Assembly: GCF_000310205.1 (NCBI RefSeq)
Contig: NZ_AMXE01000006.1
Location: forward strand, 1-64,000
Reading direction: 5' to 3'
Length of the DNA stretch: 64,000 nucleotides
Source of the DNA: Thauera linaloolentis 47Lol = DSM 12138
Lineage (GTDB): Bacteria; Pseudomonadota; Gammaproteobacteria; Burkholderiales; Rhodocyclaceae
Below are positions 31,911 to 45,536 of this stretch, one piece after another. Within the stretch, counting starts at the first letter, position 1. The number at the start of each line of letters is the position of its first letter. Made by a program: the position numbers and the translations under genes. The notes beneath the pieces were generated by a model. The model made no database searches. It saw nothing but the letters and a program-made list of their open reading frames with translations, and had not been told where the DNA came from.

Positions 31911-33275
31911 ATGAGTCGTACCCCTGAGACAATAGGCAAATACCGTATCCTGCGCGAGATCGGCCGCGGGGCGACGGCGGTCGTCTATCTCGCCGAGAGT
32001 CCGGACTATCCTGAGCCTGTGGCCTTGAAGCATGTGCGCTTCGAGGACCGGGCGAAGGACGAGGCGAAATGGAACCGCCGCCTGCTGAAGCTGCTCAAGG
32101 CCGAGCGGGCGGTTTCGTCCCGCCTGAACCACCCCAACATCATCCGTATCTTCGACGCCTCGGTCGAGCCTGCCGAAGCCTACGTGGTGATGGAGTATTT
32201 TCCGGGCGAATCCCTCGAGCGCTACTGCAGTTTCGAGAAGCTGCTGCCGATACATCGCACGATCGGAATCGTATTCAAGTGCTGCATGGCACTGGATCAT
32301 GCCTTCCGCCAGGGTATCGTGCATCGCGACATCAAGCCGGCGAACATCCTGGTCGATGATCAGGACAATGTGAAGATCACCGATTTCGGCCTTGCGATGA
32401 ACATCAGCAAGCGGGTTGATACGGATTCGACCTTCATCATGGGGGTGGGCTCGCCCGCGTACATGAGTCCGGAGCAGATCAAGGGCTATCCGCTCAATCA
32501 GAAGACGGACCTGTATTCGCTCGGCGTGCTGCTGTTCCACATGCTGACCGGGCGCTTGCCATTCCGCGCGGCCAATCCCGCGCAACTTGTATACAAGATC
32601 ATCAACGCCGATCCGCCGGTGGTGTCGCAGCTCAACCCCGACGTGCCCGAGCAGATGGATGCGGTGATCCGCAAGGCGCTGGAGAAAGACCTGTATTCGC
32701 GCTACCGCAATGGGGCCGAGTTCGCCAAGGACCTTGCCGCAGTACGCTACAAGATCCTCGACGAAAACTACGTGCCGCCGGATACGAGCCGGTTTGCGCG
32801 GCTGCGCAAGCTCGCCTTCTTCACCGAATTCGAGGATGTCGAGCTGTGGGAGGTGCTGCGGATATCTTCCTGGCGCAAGGTCGAGCAGCATGTCGCGCTG
32901 GTGCGTGAAGGAGACAGCGACCAGCGTTTCGGCATCGTCCTTGAAGGCAGGGTGGAACTGTCGATCGATGGGCGGCGGGTGATGGAGCTGGGGGTGGGCG
33001 AGGTCTTCGGTGCGCAGGCCTGGCTCGATCATCTCGAACACCGCCACATGATGTCCGTGGTTTCGCTGTCGTCCGTGACCTATCTCGAGATCAATCCCGC
33101 GGCACTCGCGCTGGCCAGCGAAGAGGTGCTCGAGTGCTTCCGGCGCGAATTGGGTACGGCGATGGTACGCCGCCTCGCACAGGCGGCGAGGCTGCTGTCG
33201 GCAGGCGGGCCACCCGCGGTGCGTGGAGAGTCCAGTGCCACGGGGGGGCTCGACCTGCAGTTGCTCGAGCCTTGA
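31911..33275 (+). CDS. Ser/Thr protein kinase with C-terminal cyclic-nucleotide-binding-like domain
   Basis: A 454-residue cytoplasmic protein. The Hanks-type kinase domain spans residues 11-280: glycine loop IGRGATAVV (17-25), Lys40, catalytic HRDIKPAN (138-145), DFG (158-160) and SPAYMSPEQ. A domain with the cyclic-nucleotide-binding fold follows (about 310-425; LVREGDSDQRFGIVLEGRVELSIDGRRV). Its phosphate-binding cassette looks degenerate: RHMMSV stands where RxA is expected, so it may not bind cAMP. There is no transmembrane segment. I chose ATG 31911; the frame is open to 31740 but that part is Arg/Pro-rich and not conserved-looking. Confidence 0.9.
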   Translation: MSRTPETIGKYRILREIGRGATAVVYLAESPDYPEPVALKHVRFEDRAKDEAKWNRRLLKLLKAERAVSSRLNHPNIIRIFDASVEPAEAYVVMEYFPGESLERYCSFEKLLPIHRTIGIVFKCCMALDHAFRQGIVHRDIKPANILVDDQDNVKITDFGLAMNISKRVDTDSTFIMGVGSPAYMSPEQIKGYPLNQKTDLYSLGVLLFHMLTGRLPFRAANPAQLVYKIINADPPVVSQLNPDVPEQMDAVIRKALEKDLYSRYRNGAEFAKDLAAVRYKILDENYVPPDTSRFARLRKLAFFTEFEDVELWEVLRISSWRKVEQHVALVREGDSDQRFGIVLEGRVELSIDGRRVMELGVGEVFGAQAWLDHLEHRHMMSVVSLSSVTYLEINPAALALASEEVLECFRRELGTAMVRRLAQAARLLSAGGPPAVRGESSATGGLDLQLLEP

Positions 33276-34373
33276 TCAGTGCCCTGCGCCCGCTTTCCGG
33301 GGGCGCGCGTCGCGGGCCGGCGGAGACGTTTCGGCGGCTCGGGCCTGGCCCAGCCAGTTGCCCAGATGGTCGATGGCGATGGCGGCCAGTGTTTCGATCC
33401 ATTCGTGGCGTTCGTTGAGGCAGGGAATGTAATGGAAGGCCTTGCCGCCGTGATGGAGGAAGGCGTCGCGGCATTCCATGGCGATTTCTTCGAGCGTTTC
33501 CAGGCAGTCGGCCACGAATCCCGGGCAGATGACGTCGACACGGCCGATTCCCTGGGCGGCCAGTGCTTCTAGCGTGGGCTGCGTATAGGGCTGTAGCCAT
33601 TCGGCTTTGCCAAAGCGCGACTGGAAAGTGAGCAGCGCACGCTCGGGCGGCAAGCCGAGCGCTTCGGCGAGCAAGCGGCCGGTCTTTGTGCACTCATGGT
33701 AGTAAGGGTCGCCCAGTTCGAGCGAGCGTCGCGGCACGCCATGAAAGCTCATGACCAGTCGCTCCGGCTCGCCATGTGCGGCCCAGTATTTGCGCACGTT
33801 GCGAGCCAGGGCGGCGATGTAGCCCGCGTCGTCGTGGAAATCGCGGACGAAGCGGATTTCGGGCTGGTTGCGCATGCGGGCAAGGCTGCGGCCGACTTCG
33901 TCGGTGACGGTTGCCGTGGTGCTGGCGGAGTACTGAGGGTAGAGCGGCAGGACGAGAATCCGCGTGCAGCCACGCGCGCGCATCGCCTGCAGTCTGTCCT
34001 GTATCGACGGTCTGCCGTAGCGCATCGCGAATTCGACTTCGACGTGGCCGTGCCCGCCTTGGGCGAGATGGTCCGCGAGAAGTGCTGCCTGGCGCTCGGT
34101 ATGCACCTTGAGCGGAGAGCCTTCCTGCATCCAGATGCTGGCGTACTTTCTTGCCGAAGCGGCCGGGCGGAGGGTGAGGATGATGCCGTTCAGGATCGGC
34201 CACCAGGCCAGGCGAGGAATCTCGACCACGCGCGGGTCGGACAGGAATTCCTTCAGATACGGGCGCAGTGCGGCGGCTGTGGGCGCGTCCGGCGTACCCA
34301 GGTTGACGAGGAGGATTCCGGTACGGGCGGCGGTGTCGTGCAGGTAGGGCGGTTCGGGCCAGTAGCGGGCCAT
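33276..34373 (-). CDS. hemH: Ferrochelatase
   Basis: A 365-residue enzyme that inserts Fe2+ into protoporphyrin IX, the last step of haem synthesis. [14 protein letters not shown] opens the fold, and His211 in MSFHGVP and Glu292 in CLETLEEI are the metal-site residues. [12 protein letters not shown] and [13 protein letters not shown] are signatures. It belongs to the hemH-hrcA pair common in betaproteobacteria; hrcA lies 76 bp upstream on the same strand. Its stop codon abuts that of the kinase gene: the hexamer TGATCA (33273-33278) supplies both. Confidence 0.97.
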   Translation of the reverse strand: MARYWPEPPYLHDTAARTGILLVNLGTPDAPTAAALRPYLKEFLSDPRVVEIPRLAWWPILNGIILTLRPAASARKYASIWMQEGSPLKVHTERQAALLADHLAQGGHGHVEVEFAMRYGRPSIQDRLQAMRARGCTRILVLPLYPQYSASTTATVTDEVGRSLARMRNQPEIRFVRDFHDDAGYIAALARNVRKYWAAHGEPERLVMSFHGVPRRSLELGDPYYHECTKTGRLLAEALGLPPERALLTFQSRFGKAEWLQPYTQPTLEALAAQGIGRVDVICPGFVADCLETLEEIAMECRDAFLHHGGKAFHYIPCLNERHEWIETLAAIAIDHLGNWLGQARAAETSPPARDARPRKAGAGH

Positions 34374-34449
34374 GTTTGTCCTTGTCTGTGTGGCCGGGGC
34401 GGTTTTGTGCAGAGCGGGCAATGCCTGCGCCGCGGTGGGGCGTTCGATC

Positions 34450-35478
34450 TCAGGCGCTCGACGACAGCGCGTTGGACAGCAGCCTCGCGGTGATGTCGAC
34501 AATGGGAATCACGCGGTCGTAGGCCATGCGGGTAGGGCCGATTACGCCCACCGAGCCTACGATCCGGCCGTCCACCTCGTAGGGCGCGGTGATGACGCTG
34601 CAGGCGTCGAGCGGGGCGAGGCCGGATTCGCCGCCGATGAAGATCTGCACGCCTTCGGCCTTGTTCGACAGTTCGAGCAACTGCATCAGGCCGGTGCGCT
34701 GTTCGAAGAGCTTGAACAGTTCACGCAAGCGCGACATGTTCGACGACAGGTCCTCCACGTCGAGCAGGTTGGTTTCGCCTGAGATCACGTAGCTGGTGGC
34801 GGTTTCTTCCGCGGCTGCGCTTCCGGCGTCCACTGTCGCCGTCATCAGTTCGGTCATGTCGCTGCGCAATTGCCGCAGCTCATCCTTGATACGGCGGCGG
34901 ATTTCGTTGAAGGACAGGCCGGCGAAGTGTTCGTTGAGATAGGTCGCGGCGCTGCTCAGTTCGTTCGCGCTGTAGGCGCGGCGGGTCATCAGGATGCGAT
35001 TCTGGACATCGCCGGCGGTGGTGACGATGATCAGCAGGATACGGTTCTCGGACAGGCTGATGAACTCGAACTGCCGGATGCGGACCGCGTCCTTGCGTGG
35101 CGCGACGACCACACCGGCGAACTGCGTGAGATTCGACAGCAGATGCGAGGCCGAGCTGAGCAGGCGTTGCGGCTGATCGGGCTGGAGCTGGCCCTGGAGT
35201 TCGTGCACCCGTGAGGTGTCGAGCGGCTGCACGGTGAGCAGCGAGTCGACGAAGAAGCGATAGCCGAGCGCAGTCGGGACACGGCCGGCGGAAGTGTGCG
35301 GGCTTGCGATCAAGCCCGCTTCCTCCAGATCGCTCATCACGTTGCGCACCGTTGCCGGCGACAGTTCGAGCCCGGAGAAGCGCGACAGCGCACGCGAGCC
35401 GACGGGCTGACCGTCCGCGATATAGCGTTCGATCAGGGTTTTCAGCAGGATCTGGGAGCGGGCATCTAGCGAGTTCAT
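34450..35478 (-). CDS. hrcA: Heat-inducible transcription repressor HrcA
   Basis: A 342-residue repressor. An N-terminal winged helix ([42 protein letters not shown].. region, residues 5-60) is followed by a GAF-like domain. HrcA binds CIRCE elements in front of groE and dnaK genes and depends on GroEL for folding. No CIRCE element is visible in this window, so its targets are elsewhere. ATG 35478 is preferred over the upstream in-frame start at 35544. Divergent from nadK across 112 bp. Confidence 0.96.
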   Translation of the reverse strand: MNSLDARSQILLKTLIERYIADGQPVGSRALSRFSGLELSPATVRNVMSDLEEAGLIASPHTSAGRVPTALGYRFFVDSLLTVQPLDTSRVHELQGQLQPDQPQRLLSSASHLLSNLTQFAGVVVAPRKDAVRIRQFEFISLSENRILLIIVTTAGDVQNRILMTRRAYSANELSSAATYLNEHFAGLSFNEIRRRIKDELRQLRSDMTELMTATVDAGSAAAEETATSYVISGETNLLDVEDLSSNMSRLRELFKLFEQRTGLMQLLELSNKAEGVQIFIGGESGLAPLDACSVITAPYEVDGRIVGSVGVIGPTRMAYDRVIPIVDITARLLSNALSSSA

Positions 35479-35590
35479 GGCAGGCGCTGAATATAGCCCG
35501 GATTCCAGGCGAACGGGCACTTCCGGGCCAACCGCGGCGGACATGCAGCGGTCGCCAAGGTGCTGGCGGGATATGGTTTAATCCGGCTCC

Positions 35591-36475
35591 ATGAGCACGA
35601 AATTCCACAGCATCGCCCTCGTGGGCAAATACCAGAGTCCCGACGTGGCCGAATCGGTCATGGCGATTGCCCGTTTTCTGCGCGAACGCGGACTGATGGT
35701 GTGGATCGAGCAGGGAACGGCGAGTTCCATCGGCGGTGCCGGCGATTTCCCTGTTGCGAGCTATGAACACATCGGCGGCGAAGCCGATCTCGCCGTGGTC
35801 ATCGGTGGGGACGGAACCATGCTCCATACCGCGCGCCGTCTGGTCGAGTATGGTGTGCCGCTCGCGGGGGTGAATCTCGGCCGCCTGGGTTTCCTGACGG
35901 ACATCGCGCTCAACGATGCAAGAGCGCGCCTCGACGAGATCGTCGACGGGCGCTTTCGGGAGGAAACGCGTTTCATGCTCGATGCCGAGGTGCTGCGCGG
36001 CGGTGTACGCATGTTCCAGACGCGGGCACTCAACGACATCGTCGTCAACAAGGGCGACCTAGGCCGGATGATCGAATTCGACCTGTCGATCGACGGTGAA
36101 TACGTCTATACCCAGCGTTCCGACGGCATGATCGTGTCGACGCCGACCGGGTCGACCGCCTACGCACTGTCGTCCAACGGCCCCATCCTGCATCCGAGCG
36201 TCGGCGGCATCGCGCTGGTGCCCTTGTGTCCGCATGCGCTGACGGCGCGGCCGATCACGCTGCCCGACAGTTGCCGAATCGACATCGAATTGCTGCCGCC
36301 CCAGGATGCGCGCGTGCATTTCGATGGTCAGGCGCGTTTCGACTTGCGGGCCGGCGACTGCGTGCGCATGACGCGCTCGCAGCATGCCTTGCGGCTGCTG
36401 CATCCGGAGAGCTACAGCTATTTCGCCATGCTGCGCGAGAAGCTTCACTGGAGTGCCACGCCGCGGCACAACTGA
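35591..36475 (+). CDS. nadK: NAD kinase
   Basis: A 294-residue enzyme that phosphorylates NAD to NADP. The phosphate loop VIGGDGTMLHTAR, NLGRLGFLTD, ALNDIVVNKGD and STPTGSTAYALSSNGPILHP are all family signatures, with the GGDGT Asp as the catalytic residue. The length is that of the E. coli enzyme (292). Followed by recN after 80 bp, the usual order. Confidence 0.97.
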   Translation: MSTKFHSIALVGKYQSPDVAESVMAIARFLRERGLMVWIEQGTASSIGGAGDFPVASYEHIGGEADLAVVIGGDGTMLHTARRLVEYGVPLAGVNLGRLGFLTDIALNDARARLDEIVDGRFREETRFMLDAEVLRGGVRMFQTRALNDIVVNKGDLGRMIEFDLSIDGEYVYTQRSDGMIVSTPTGSTAYALSSNGPILHPSVGGIALVPLCPHALTARPITLPDSCRIDIELLPPQDARVHFDGQARFDLRAGDCVRMTRSQHALRLLHPESYSYFAMLREKLHWSATPRHN

Positions 36476-36555
36476 TGTCAGGAGCGCGGGGGGAGGCGAA
36501 CGCCGCCCTCACGCCCGCCGTTTGCCCAGCCTGTTTCCTTTCCCGTTGATCCACC

Positions 36556-38220
36556 ATGCTGAGAAGCCTTTCCATCCGCGATTTTGTCATCGTCGATCAT
36601 CTCGAGCTCGAATTCGGGCCAGGGTTCGGTGCGTTGACTGGAGAAACCGGTGCCGGCAAGTCGATCCTGCTCGACGCGCTCGGGCTCGCACTGGGGGGAC
36701 GGGGCGAGGCGGGCATGGTGCGCAGTGGCCGCGACCGTGCCGACGTCGCCGCGGAATTCGACCTGCCCACGGAGGGCGGCCTGCGTGAATGGCTGGCCGA
36801 GCAGGAACTGCCCGTGGAAGAAGGGTGCGTACTGCTGCGCCGTACCATCGACACTGGTGGACGCAGCCGTGCCTGGATCAACGGCACGAGCGTGACGCTT
36901 GCCCAGTTGCGGGCGGCGAGCGACTGGCTCGCGGACATCCATGGACAGTATGCGCACCATGCGCTGCTGAAGCCAGAGGCGCAGCGTCTGCTGCTCGATG
37001 CACATGCCGGAGCAAGGGAACTGGCAGCCGAACTCGCCGAACGCTACCGCGAGTGGCAGCACATCGTCCGCCTTCGGCGCGAGGCCGAAGCCGACTCGGC
37101 CAGTTCCGCACGCGAACGCGAACTGCTCACGTGGCAGGTGCGCGAGCTCCAGGAACTGGGTTTCGATGCCGCGGAGTGGATCGAGCTCAATGCCGAGCAT
37201 AGCCGTCTCGCCCATGCTGCCGGTCTGATGGAGGGGGCCGATGAAGCCCTGGCTGCCCTTGGCGAGGGGGATGCCGCCGTGTGCTCCGTCCTGCGTCGCC
37301 TCGATTCGCGTCTGGCAGCTCTTGCCGGTATCGACCCGGCGCTGGCCGATGTGTGCGAACTGCTGTCGTCCGCGGCGATCCAGGCCGACGAGGCCTTGCA
37401 CGCCCTGCGCCGTTACCGGGACCGGCTCGATCTCGATCCGCAGCGTCTCGCCGAAATCGAGAACCGCATTGCGGCAGTCACGGGCATTGCACGCAAGTAC
37501 CGGGTGGCGCTGGAGGAATTGCCCGAGCTGCAGGCGCAGTGGCAGGCCCGGCTCGATACATTGGAAGCGACCGCGGACCCCGCGCGGCTGGCGGCAGAGG
37601 AGGCGCGGGCGCACAAGGCCTTCGACGCCACTGCGACGGCCCTGTCCGCCGTGCGGCGTCCCGCTGCCGCCGCCCTGTCGGCCGTGATCACCGAGGCCAT
37701 GCAGACTTTGGCGATGGCCGGCGGGCGCTTCGAGGTGGCGCTGGAAAGCTGCGAGCCCTCGTCGAGCGGTGTCGAAACCGTCGAGTTCCGCGTCGCGGCC
37801 AACCCGGGGCAGCCGCTGCGCAGCCTCGCCAAGGTGGCATCCGGCGGCGAACTATCGCGTATCGGGCTTGCGATCCAGGTCATGACCAGCCGCGCAAGCG
37901 GCACGCCGACGCTGATCTTCGACGAAGTCGATGTCGGCATTGGCGGCCGGGTGGCGGAGATCGTGGGCAAGCTGCTGGCACGACTCGGCGCCGGCCGCCA
38001 GGTGATGTGCGTGACGCATCTGCCGCAGGTTGCGGCCTGCGCCGACTGGCAGTGGCGCATCTCGAAGCGGGAGCAGGCCGGCGAGACCTTGAGCGAGGTA
38101 CGGGTGCTGGATGAGGGCGGGCGTGTCGACGAGATCGCGCGCATGCTCGGCGGGGTCAGCATCACCGCCACGACGCGCGAGCATGCGGCCGAAATGCTGG
38201 GTTTTGCGCCGGGGAAATAG
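36556..38220 (+). CDS. recN: DNA repair protein RecN
   Basis: A 554-residue SMC-like ATPase. Walker A GETGAGKS (residues 29-36) lies near the N-terminus, a long coiled coil occupies the middle (about 160-350), and the ABC signature SGGELSR and Walker B LIFDEVDVGIGG come near the C-terminus. RecN gathers broken DNA ends for double-strand break repair. In E. coli it is strongly SOS-regulated; I do not see a CTGT-N8-ACAG box in the 80 bp upstream here. Confidence 0.97.
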   Translation: MLRSLSIRDFVIVDHLELEFGPGFGALTGETGAGKSILLDALGLALGGRGEAGMVRSGRDRADVAAEFDLPTEGGLREWLAEQELPVEEGCVLLRRTIDTGGRSRAWINGTSVTLAQLRAASDWLADIHGQYAHHALLKPEAQRLLLDAHAGARELAAELAERYREWQHIVRLRREAEADSASSARERELLTWQVRELQELGFDAAEWIELNAEHSRLAHAAGLMEGADEALAALGEGDAAVCSVLRRLDSRLAALAGIDPALADVCELLSSAAIQADEALHALRRYRDRLDLDPQRLAEIENRIAAVTGIARKYRVALEELPELQAQWQARLDTLEATADPARLAAEEARAHKAFDATATALSAVRRPAAAALSAVITEAMQTLAMAGGRFEVALESCEPSSSGVETVEFRVAANPGQPLRSLAKVASGGELSRIGLAIQVMTSRASGTPTLIFDEVDVGIGGRVAEIVGKLLARLGAGRQVMCVTHLPQVAACADWQWRISKREQAGETLSEVRVLDEGGRVDEIARMLGGVSITATTREHAAEMLGFAPGK

Positions 38221-38353
38221 CTGCTCGCGGCGGCTTGCGGCAGGCACGGCCACGCCGCCAGCCCTGATAGGCGCGGCGCGAGGGGTTTCCGCGCGAGCCC
38301 GGCAGGCTCCACCGGCCTCGCGGGGACTGCAAGCCGCGAGGCTCTTCCGGACC

Positions 38354-38797
38354 TTATGCTTCCTTCTGCGCCTGACCGCTCGGACAATCGTCCTTCATGC
38401 AGTCGCCGTAAAGGTAGAGCGCGTGCTCGCGTAGCTTGAAGCCGCGCTCCTGGGCGATCGCATTCTGCCGCTTCTCGATCTCGGGATCGAAGAACTCCTC
38501 GACCCTGCCGCACTGCACACACACGAGGTGGTCGTGGTGGCCACCTTCCTGGAGCTCGAAAACGGCTTTGCCGGATTCGAAATAATGGCGTTCGAGCAGG
38601 CCTGCCTGCTCGAACTGGGTCAGAACGCGATAGACGGTTGCCAGGCCGATGTCCATGCCGTCGTTCATCAGCGCGCGATAAACGTCTTCGGCAGTCAGGT
38701 GACGCTGGTCCGAGCTCTGGAAGAGGTCGAGGATCTTCAGGCGAGGGTAAGTCGCCTTCAGGCCGATGCTCTTCAGGTTTTTTGAATTGTCGGGCAT
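38354..38797 (-). CDS. fur: Ferric uptake regulator
   Basis: A 147-residue metal-dependent repressor. The winged helix is [43 protein letters not shown] (in two parts). The metal-binding motifs are [23 protein letters not shown] and the C-terminal YGDCMKDDC cysteine pair that binds structural zinc. ATG 38797 gives the normal Fur N-terminus; an extension to 38878 overlaps the divergent promoter region. fur and bamE are divergent and share a 166-bp control region, as is common in proteobacteria. Confidence 0.97.
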   Translation of the reverse strand: MPDNSKNLKSIGLKATYPRLKILDLFQSSDQRHLTAEDVYRALMNDGMDIGLATVYRVLTQFEQAGLLERHYFESGKAVFELQEGGHHDHLVCVQCGRVEEFFDPEIEKRQNAIAQERGFKLREHALYLYGDCMKDDCPSGQAQKEA

Positions 38798-38903
38798 GAG
38801 TCTTCTGGGGAAAAAGGCCGTTTTGATGGCCGTTGGGTAGTGGCAAGCCTGAGCGCCCAAGTAGCGGGCCAGGGGCAATGCGCCGTGCGAAGCAGCCCTA
38901 TGT

Positions 38904-38909
38904 TATATT
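38904..38909 (+). promoter_or_regulatory. -10 box upstream of bamE
   Basis: TATATT with a TG two bases before it (TGTTATATT region), 54 bp before the chosen bamE start, in the AT-rich core of the fur-bamE gap. No good -35; it may be an extended -10 promoter. Confidence 0.4.
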
Positions 38910-38963
38910 TTTTGCCCTTTCATGAGAACCGCGCACTCACGTGCGCCAGCTTCCCACGCCTAC

Positions 38964-39368
38964 ATGCGCTCCTATCTTCCCGCGGCGTTCCTCGCCACCA
39001 GCCTGCTTGCCGGCTGCTCTTTCGACTCCATCGTCGGCGTGGTCGATCCTTACAGGATCGATGTGCGTCAAGGCAACTACGTGGACCAGGACATGGTCTC
39101 CCAGCTCAAGCGTGGCATGACGCGCGACCAGGTTCGCTTCGTGCTCGGTTCGCCGCTGGTGGTCGACATGTTCCGCAAGGACCGTTGGGATTACGTGTAT
39201 CGGTTCAAGCCGGGCTCCGGCCAGCCCGAGCAGCGCGTGATCTCGGTTTTCTTCGTCGATGGCCAGCTGGACCATGTCGAGGGGGATGTGCAGAGCGGCA
39301 GCGAGGCCTCTGCCGCGCCGGCCGAGCGTAGCCGCGTGGTGGAAGTTCCGCCCGCGGTCGAGGACTGA
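38964..39368 (+). CDS. bamE: Outer-membrane assembly lipoprotein BamE
   Basis: A 134-residue lipoprotein with signal MRSYLPAAFLATSLLAGC, where the lipobox LAGC places lipidation at Cys18. The SmpA/OmlA domain follows: YRIDVRQGNYVDQDMVSQLKRGMTRDQVRFVLGSPLV, then DRWDYVYRFKPGSG and RVISVFFVDGQLDHVEGD. BamE stabilises the BamA-BamD interaction in outer-membrane protein assembly. ATG 38964 is preferred; an ATG at 38922 would add 14 residues before the signal peptide. Confidence 0.95.
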   Translation: MRSYLPAAFLATSLLAGCSFDSIVGVVDPYRIDVRQGNYVDQDMVSQLKRGMTRDQVRFVLGSPLVVDMFRKDRWDYVYRFKPGSGQPEQRVISVFFVDGQLDHVEGDVQSGSEASAAPAERSRVVEVPPAVED

Positions 39369-39428
39369 TGCGGGTGATGGGTTGGGGTGGCGTGGCCACG
39401 GATCGAGGCGTTGCATTCGAGGATTTGA

Positions 39429-40238
<810 letters not shown>

Positions 40239-40281
40239 GCGGGGCCGCCCGAGCGGGGTGGCCGGGGCACGACGTCCCGGT

Positions 40282-40310
40282 TTGCCTTCGAGTGTCCAAA
40301 AATATACAAT
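40282..40310 (+). promoter_or_regulatory. Promoter of the carAB operon
   Basis: TTGCCT (40282-40287) and TACAAT (40305-40310) are separated by 17 bp. The region is AT-rich compared with its neighbours. The expected start of transcription is about 40317, giving a leader of about 107 nt before carA. Confidence 0.65.
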
Positions 40311-40325
40311 TTCGCAGTTTATTCA

Positions 40326-40359
40326 GCGGGATCGGCCCAGAGGGTCGTCCCGCTTTTTT
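40326..40359 (+). terminator. Terminator-like hairpin in the carA leader
   Basis: GCGGGA-T-CGGCCC pairs with GGGTCG-TCCCGC (40326-40353) around an AGA loop, followed by six T. It lies about 10 nt after the predicted carA start of transcription and 65 bp before carA. It may act as an attenuator for carAB, or close the dapB transcript. Confidence 0.7.
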
Positions 40360-40423
40360 GCACATATCCGGGGCGCGAGTGTTCGTTGATCCCTGATTTC
40401 AAAGCTGAATCCAGGAGTTTTTC

Positions 40424-41566
40424 GTGAGTGCATACCCGTCCGCCCTTCTTGCGCTTGCCGACGGGACGATCTTCCATGGCAAGGGTATCGGTGCGGTAGG
40501 CAGCACGGTTGGCGAGGTGGTGTTCAATACCTCGATGTCCGGTTATCAGGAAATCCTGACCGACCCGAGCTATTCGCGCCAGATCGTCACGCTGACCTAT
40601 CCCCACATCGGCAACACCGGCATCAATGCCGAAGACATCGAGGCCACCCGCGCGCACGCTGCCGGTTTGGTCATCCGCGATTTGCCGATCCTGCCATCCA
40701 ACTTCCGCATGACCCAGCGCCTCGATGCCTATCTGCGCGCCGAGAACGTGGTGGCGATCGCTGGCCTCGATACCCGCAAACTGACGCGCGTGCTGCGTGA
40801 GAAAGGGGCTCAGGCGGGCTGCATCGTCACCGCCGGCGAAGGCGAAAGCCTGAGTGTCGAAGCGGCCGTGGCCCAGGCGCGGGCTTTCCCCGGGCTGGCC
40901 GGCATGGATCTGGCGAAGGTCGTCAGCGTCACCGAGCCTTACGAATGGACGCAGGCCGAGTGGAAGCTCGGCGAGGGCTATGCCGATCAGGCCACGCCGC
41001 GTTTCCATGTCGTCGCCTACGATTACGGCGTCAAGCTCAACATCCTGCGAATGCTGGCCGAACGTGGTTGCCGCCTGACCGTGGTGCCGGCGCAGACGCC
41101 TGCCAAGGATGTGCTGGCGCTCAAGCCCGATGGGGTCTTCCTGTCGAATGGCCCGGGTGACCCCGAGTCCTGCGACTACGCCATCGACGCCATCCGCGAG
41201 ATCGTCGCCACGCGCACGCCGACCTTCGGCATCTGCCTCGGCCACCAGTTGCTGGCGCTGGCTTCCGGCGCGAAGACCATGAAGATGGCCACCGGCCATC
41301 ACGGCGCCAATCACCCGGTCAAGGATCTCGATACCGGCAAGGTGCTGATCACCAGCCAGAACCACGGCTTTGCCGTCGATCCGGCGACGATGCCGTCCAA
41401 CTTGCGTGTCACCCACGTGTCACTGTTCGATGGCACTAACCAGGGCATCGAGCGCACCGACGTGCCGGCTTTCTCCTTCCAGGGGCATCCGGAAGCGAGT
41501 CCGGGGCCGCATGATGTGGCCTATCTGTTCGACCGCTTCCTCACGTTGATGGAAGCAGGCAAGTAA
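40424..41566 (+). CDS. carA: Carbamoyl-phosphate synthase small subunit
   Basis: A 380-residue glutamine amidotransferase subunit. The class I catalytic Cys is in [12 protein letters not shown], with the His/Glu pair in [11 protein letters not shown]. The N-terminal domain starts [18 protein letters not shown]. It supplies ammonia to CarB for carbamoyl phosphate, the precursor of pyrimidines and arginine. The start codon is GTG 40424, with AGGAG 9 nt upstream. A promoter and a terminator-like hairpin lie in the leader. Confidence 0.97.
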   Translation: MSAYPSALLALADGTIFHGKGIGAVGSTVGEVVFNTSMSGYQEILTDPSYSRQIVTLTYPHIGNTGINAEDIEATRAHAAGLVIRDLPILPSNFRMTQRLDAYLRAENVVAIAGLDTRKLTRVLREKGAQAGCIVTAGEGESLSVEAAVAQARAFPGLAGMDLAKVVSVTEPYEWTQAEWKLGEGYADQATPRFHVVAYDYGVKLNILRMLAERGCRLTVVPAQTPAKDVLALKPDGVFLSNGPGDPESCDYAIDAIREIVATRTPTFGICLGHQLLALASGAKTMKMATGHHGANHPVKDLDTGKVLITSQNHGFAVDPATMPSNLRVTHVSLFDGTNQGIERTDVPAFSFQGHPEASPGPHDVAYLFDRFLTLMEAGK

Positions 41567-41656
41567 CACAATGCGGCGCCAGGCGGCTTTCCCTGCCGCC
41601 CTCACTGTTCGACGCCGGCGTCCGATGCCGGGTCAAGGAATCATCGAGGCAAGACA

Positions 41657-44883
<3,227 letters not shown>

Positions 44884-44887
<4 letters not shown>

Positions 44888-45360
44888 ACAAGATTCCGCT
44901 CACCATTGCCGGTGCAGAGAAGTTGCGCGAGGAACTCCATCGCCTGAAAGCGGTGGAGCGTCCCAGTGTCATCGCCGCGATCGCCGAGGCACGGTCGCAT
45001 GGCGACCTGTCCGAAAATGCCGAGTACGATGCCGCCAAGGAGCGCCAGGGCTTCATCGAGGGGCGCATCATGGAAGTCGAGGGCAAGCTGTCGCATGCCC
45101 AGATCATCGACCCCAGGCTGCTTGATGCGGATGGGCGTTGTGTGTTCGCGTCGACCGTCGAACTCGAGGATCTCGAGTCGGGGCAGGTGGTCACCTATCA
45201 GATCGTCGGCGAGGACGAAGCGGATATCAAGGCAGGCAAGATATCGGTGAGTTCGCCCATCGCTCGCGCGCTGATCGGGAAGTACGCCGGAGACATCGCC
45301 GAGGTGTTGGCGCCGGGGGGGGTACGCGAGTACGAAATTCTGGACGTGCGCTACGAATGA
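44884..45360 (+). CDS. greA: Transcript cleavage factor GreA
   Basis: A 158-residue factor. The N-terminal coiled coil carries the acidic tip at [20 protein letters not shown], which reaches the RNA polymerase active site and stimulates cleavage of backtracked RNA; the Asp and Glu of the tip are present. The C-terminal FKBP-like domain ends EYEILDVRY. Coupled to carB by a 4-nt overlap, a common betaproteobacterial arrangement. Confidence 0.97.
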
Positions 45361-45536
45361 GCGTGTTCGGTCGGCCCGTGGGCAGCGTTGTCCGCGGAGC
45401 AGGAACGCTTGGCGGTACTGCCCGTTGGAAGGTGGTACCGTCCCAATGGGCGTCTTCTTGCCTTGGTGGGGCCCGGTAGCAAGAAAGAGGCGGCGGCCAC
45501 CGAGCCGCCGTCCGGTTTCGTCCCGCTGCGTTTTCT

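Noticed and set aside
36476-36555. Search for an SOS box in front of recN
   Set aside because: No CTGT-N8-ACAG pattern is present in the 80-bp gap; the only clear LexA box in the window is at 18559-18578.
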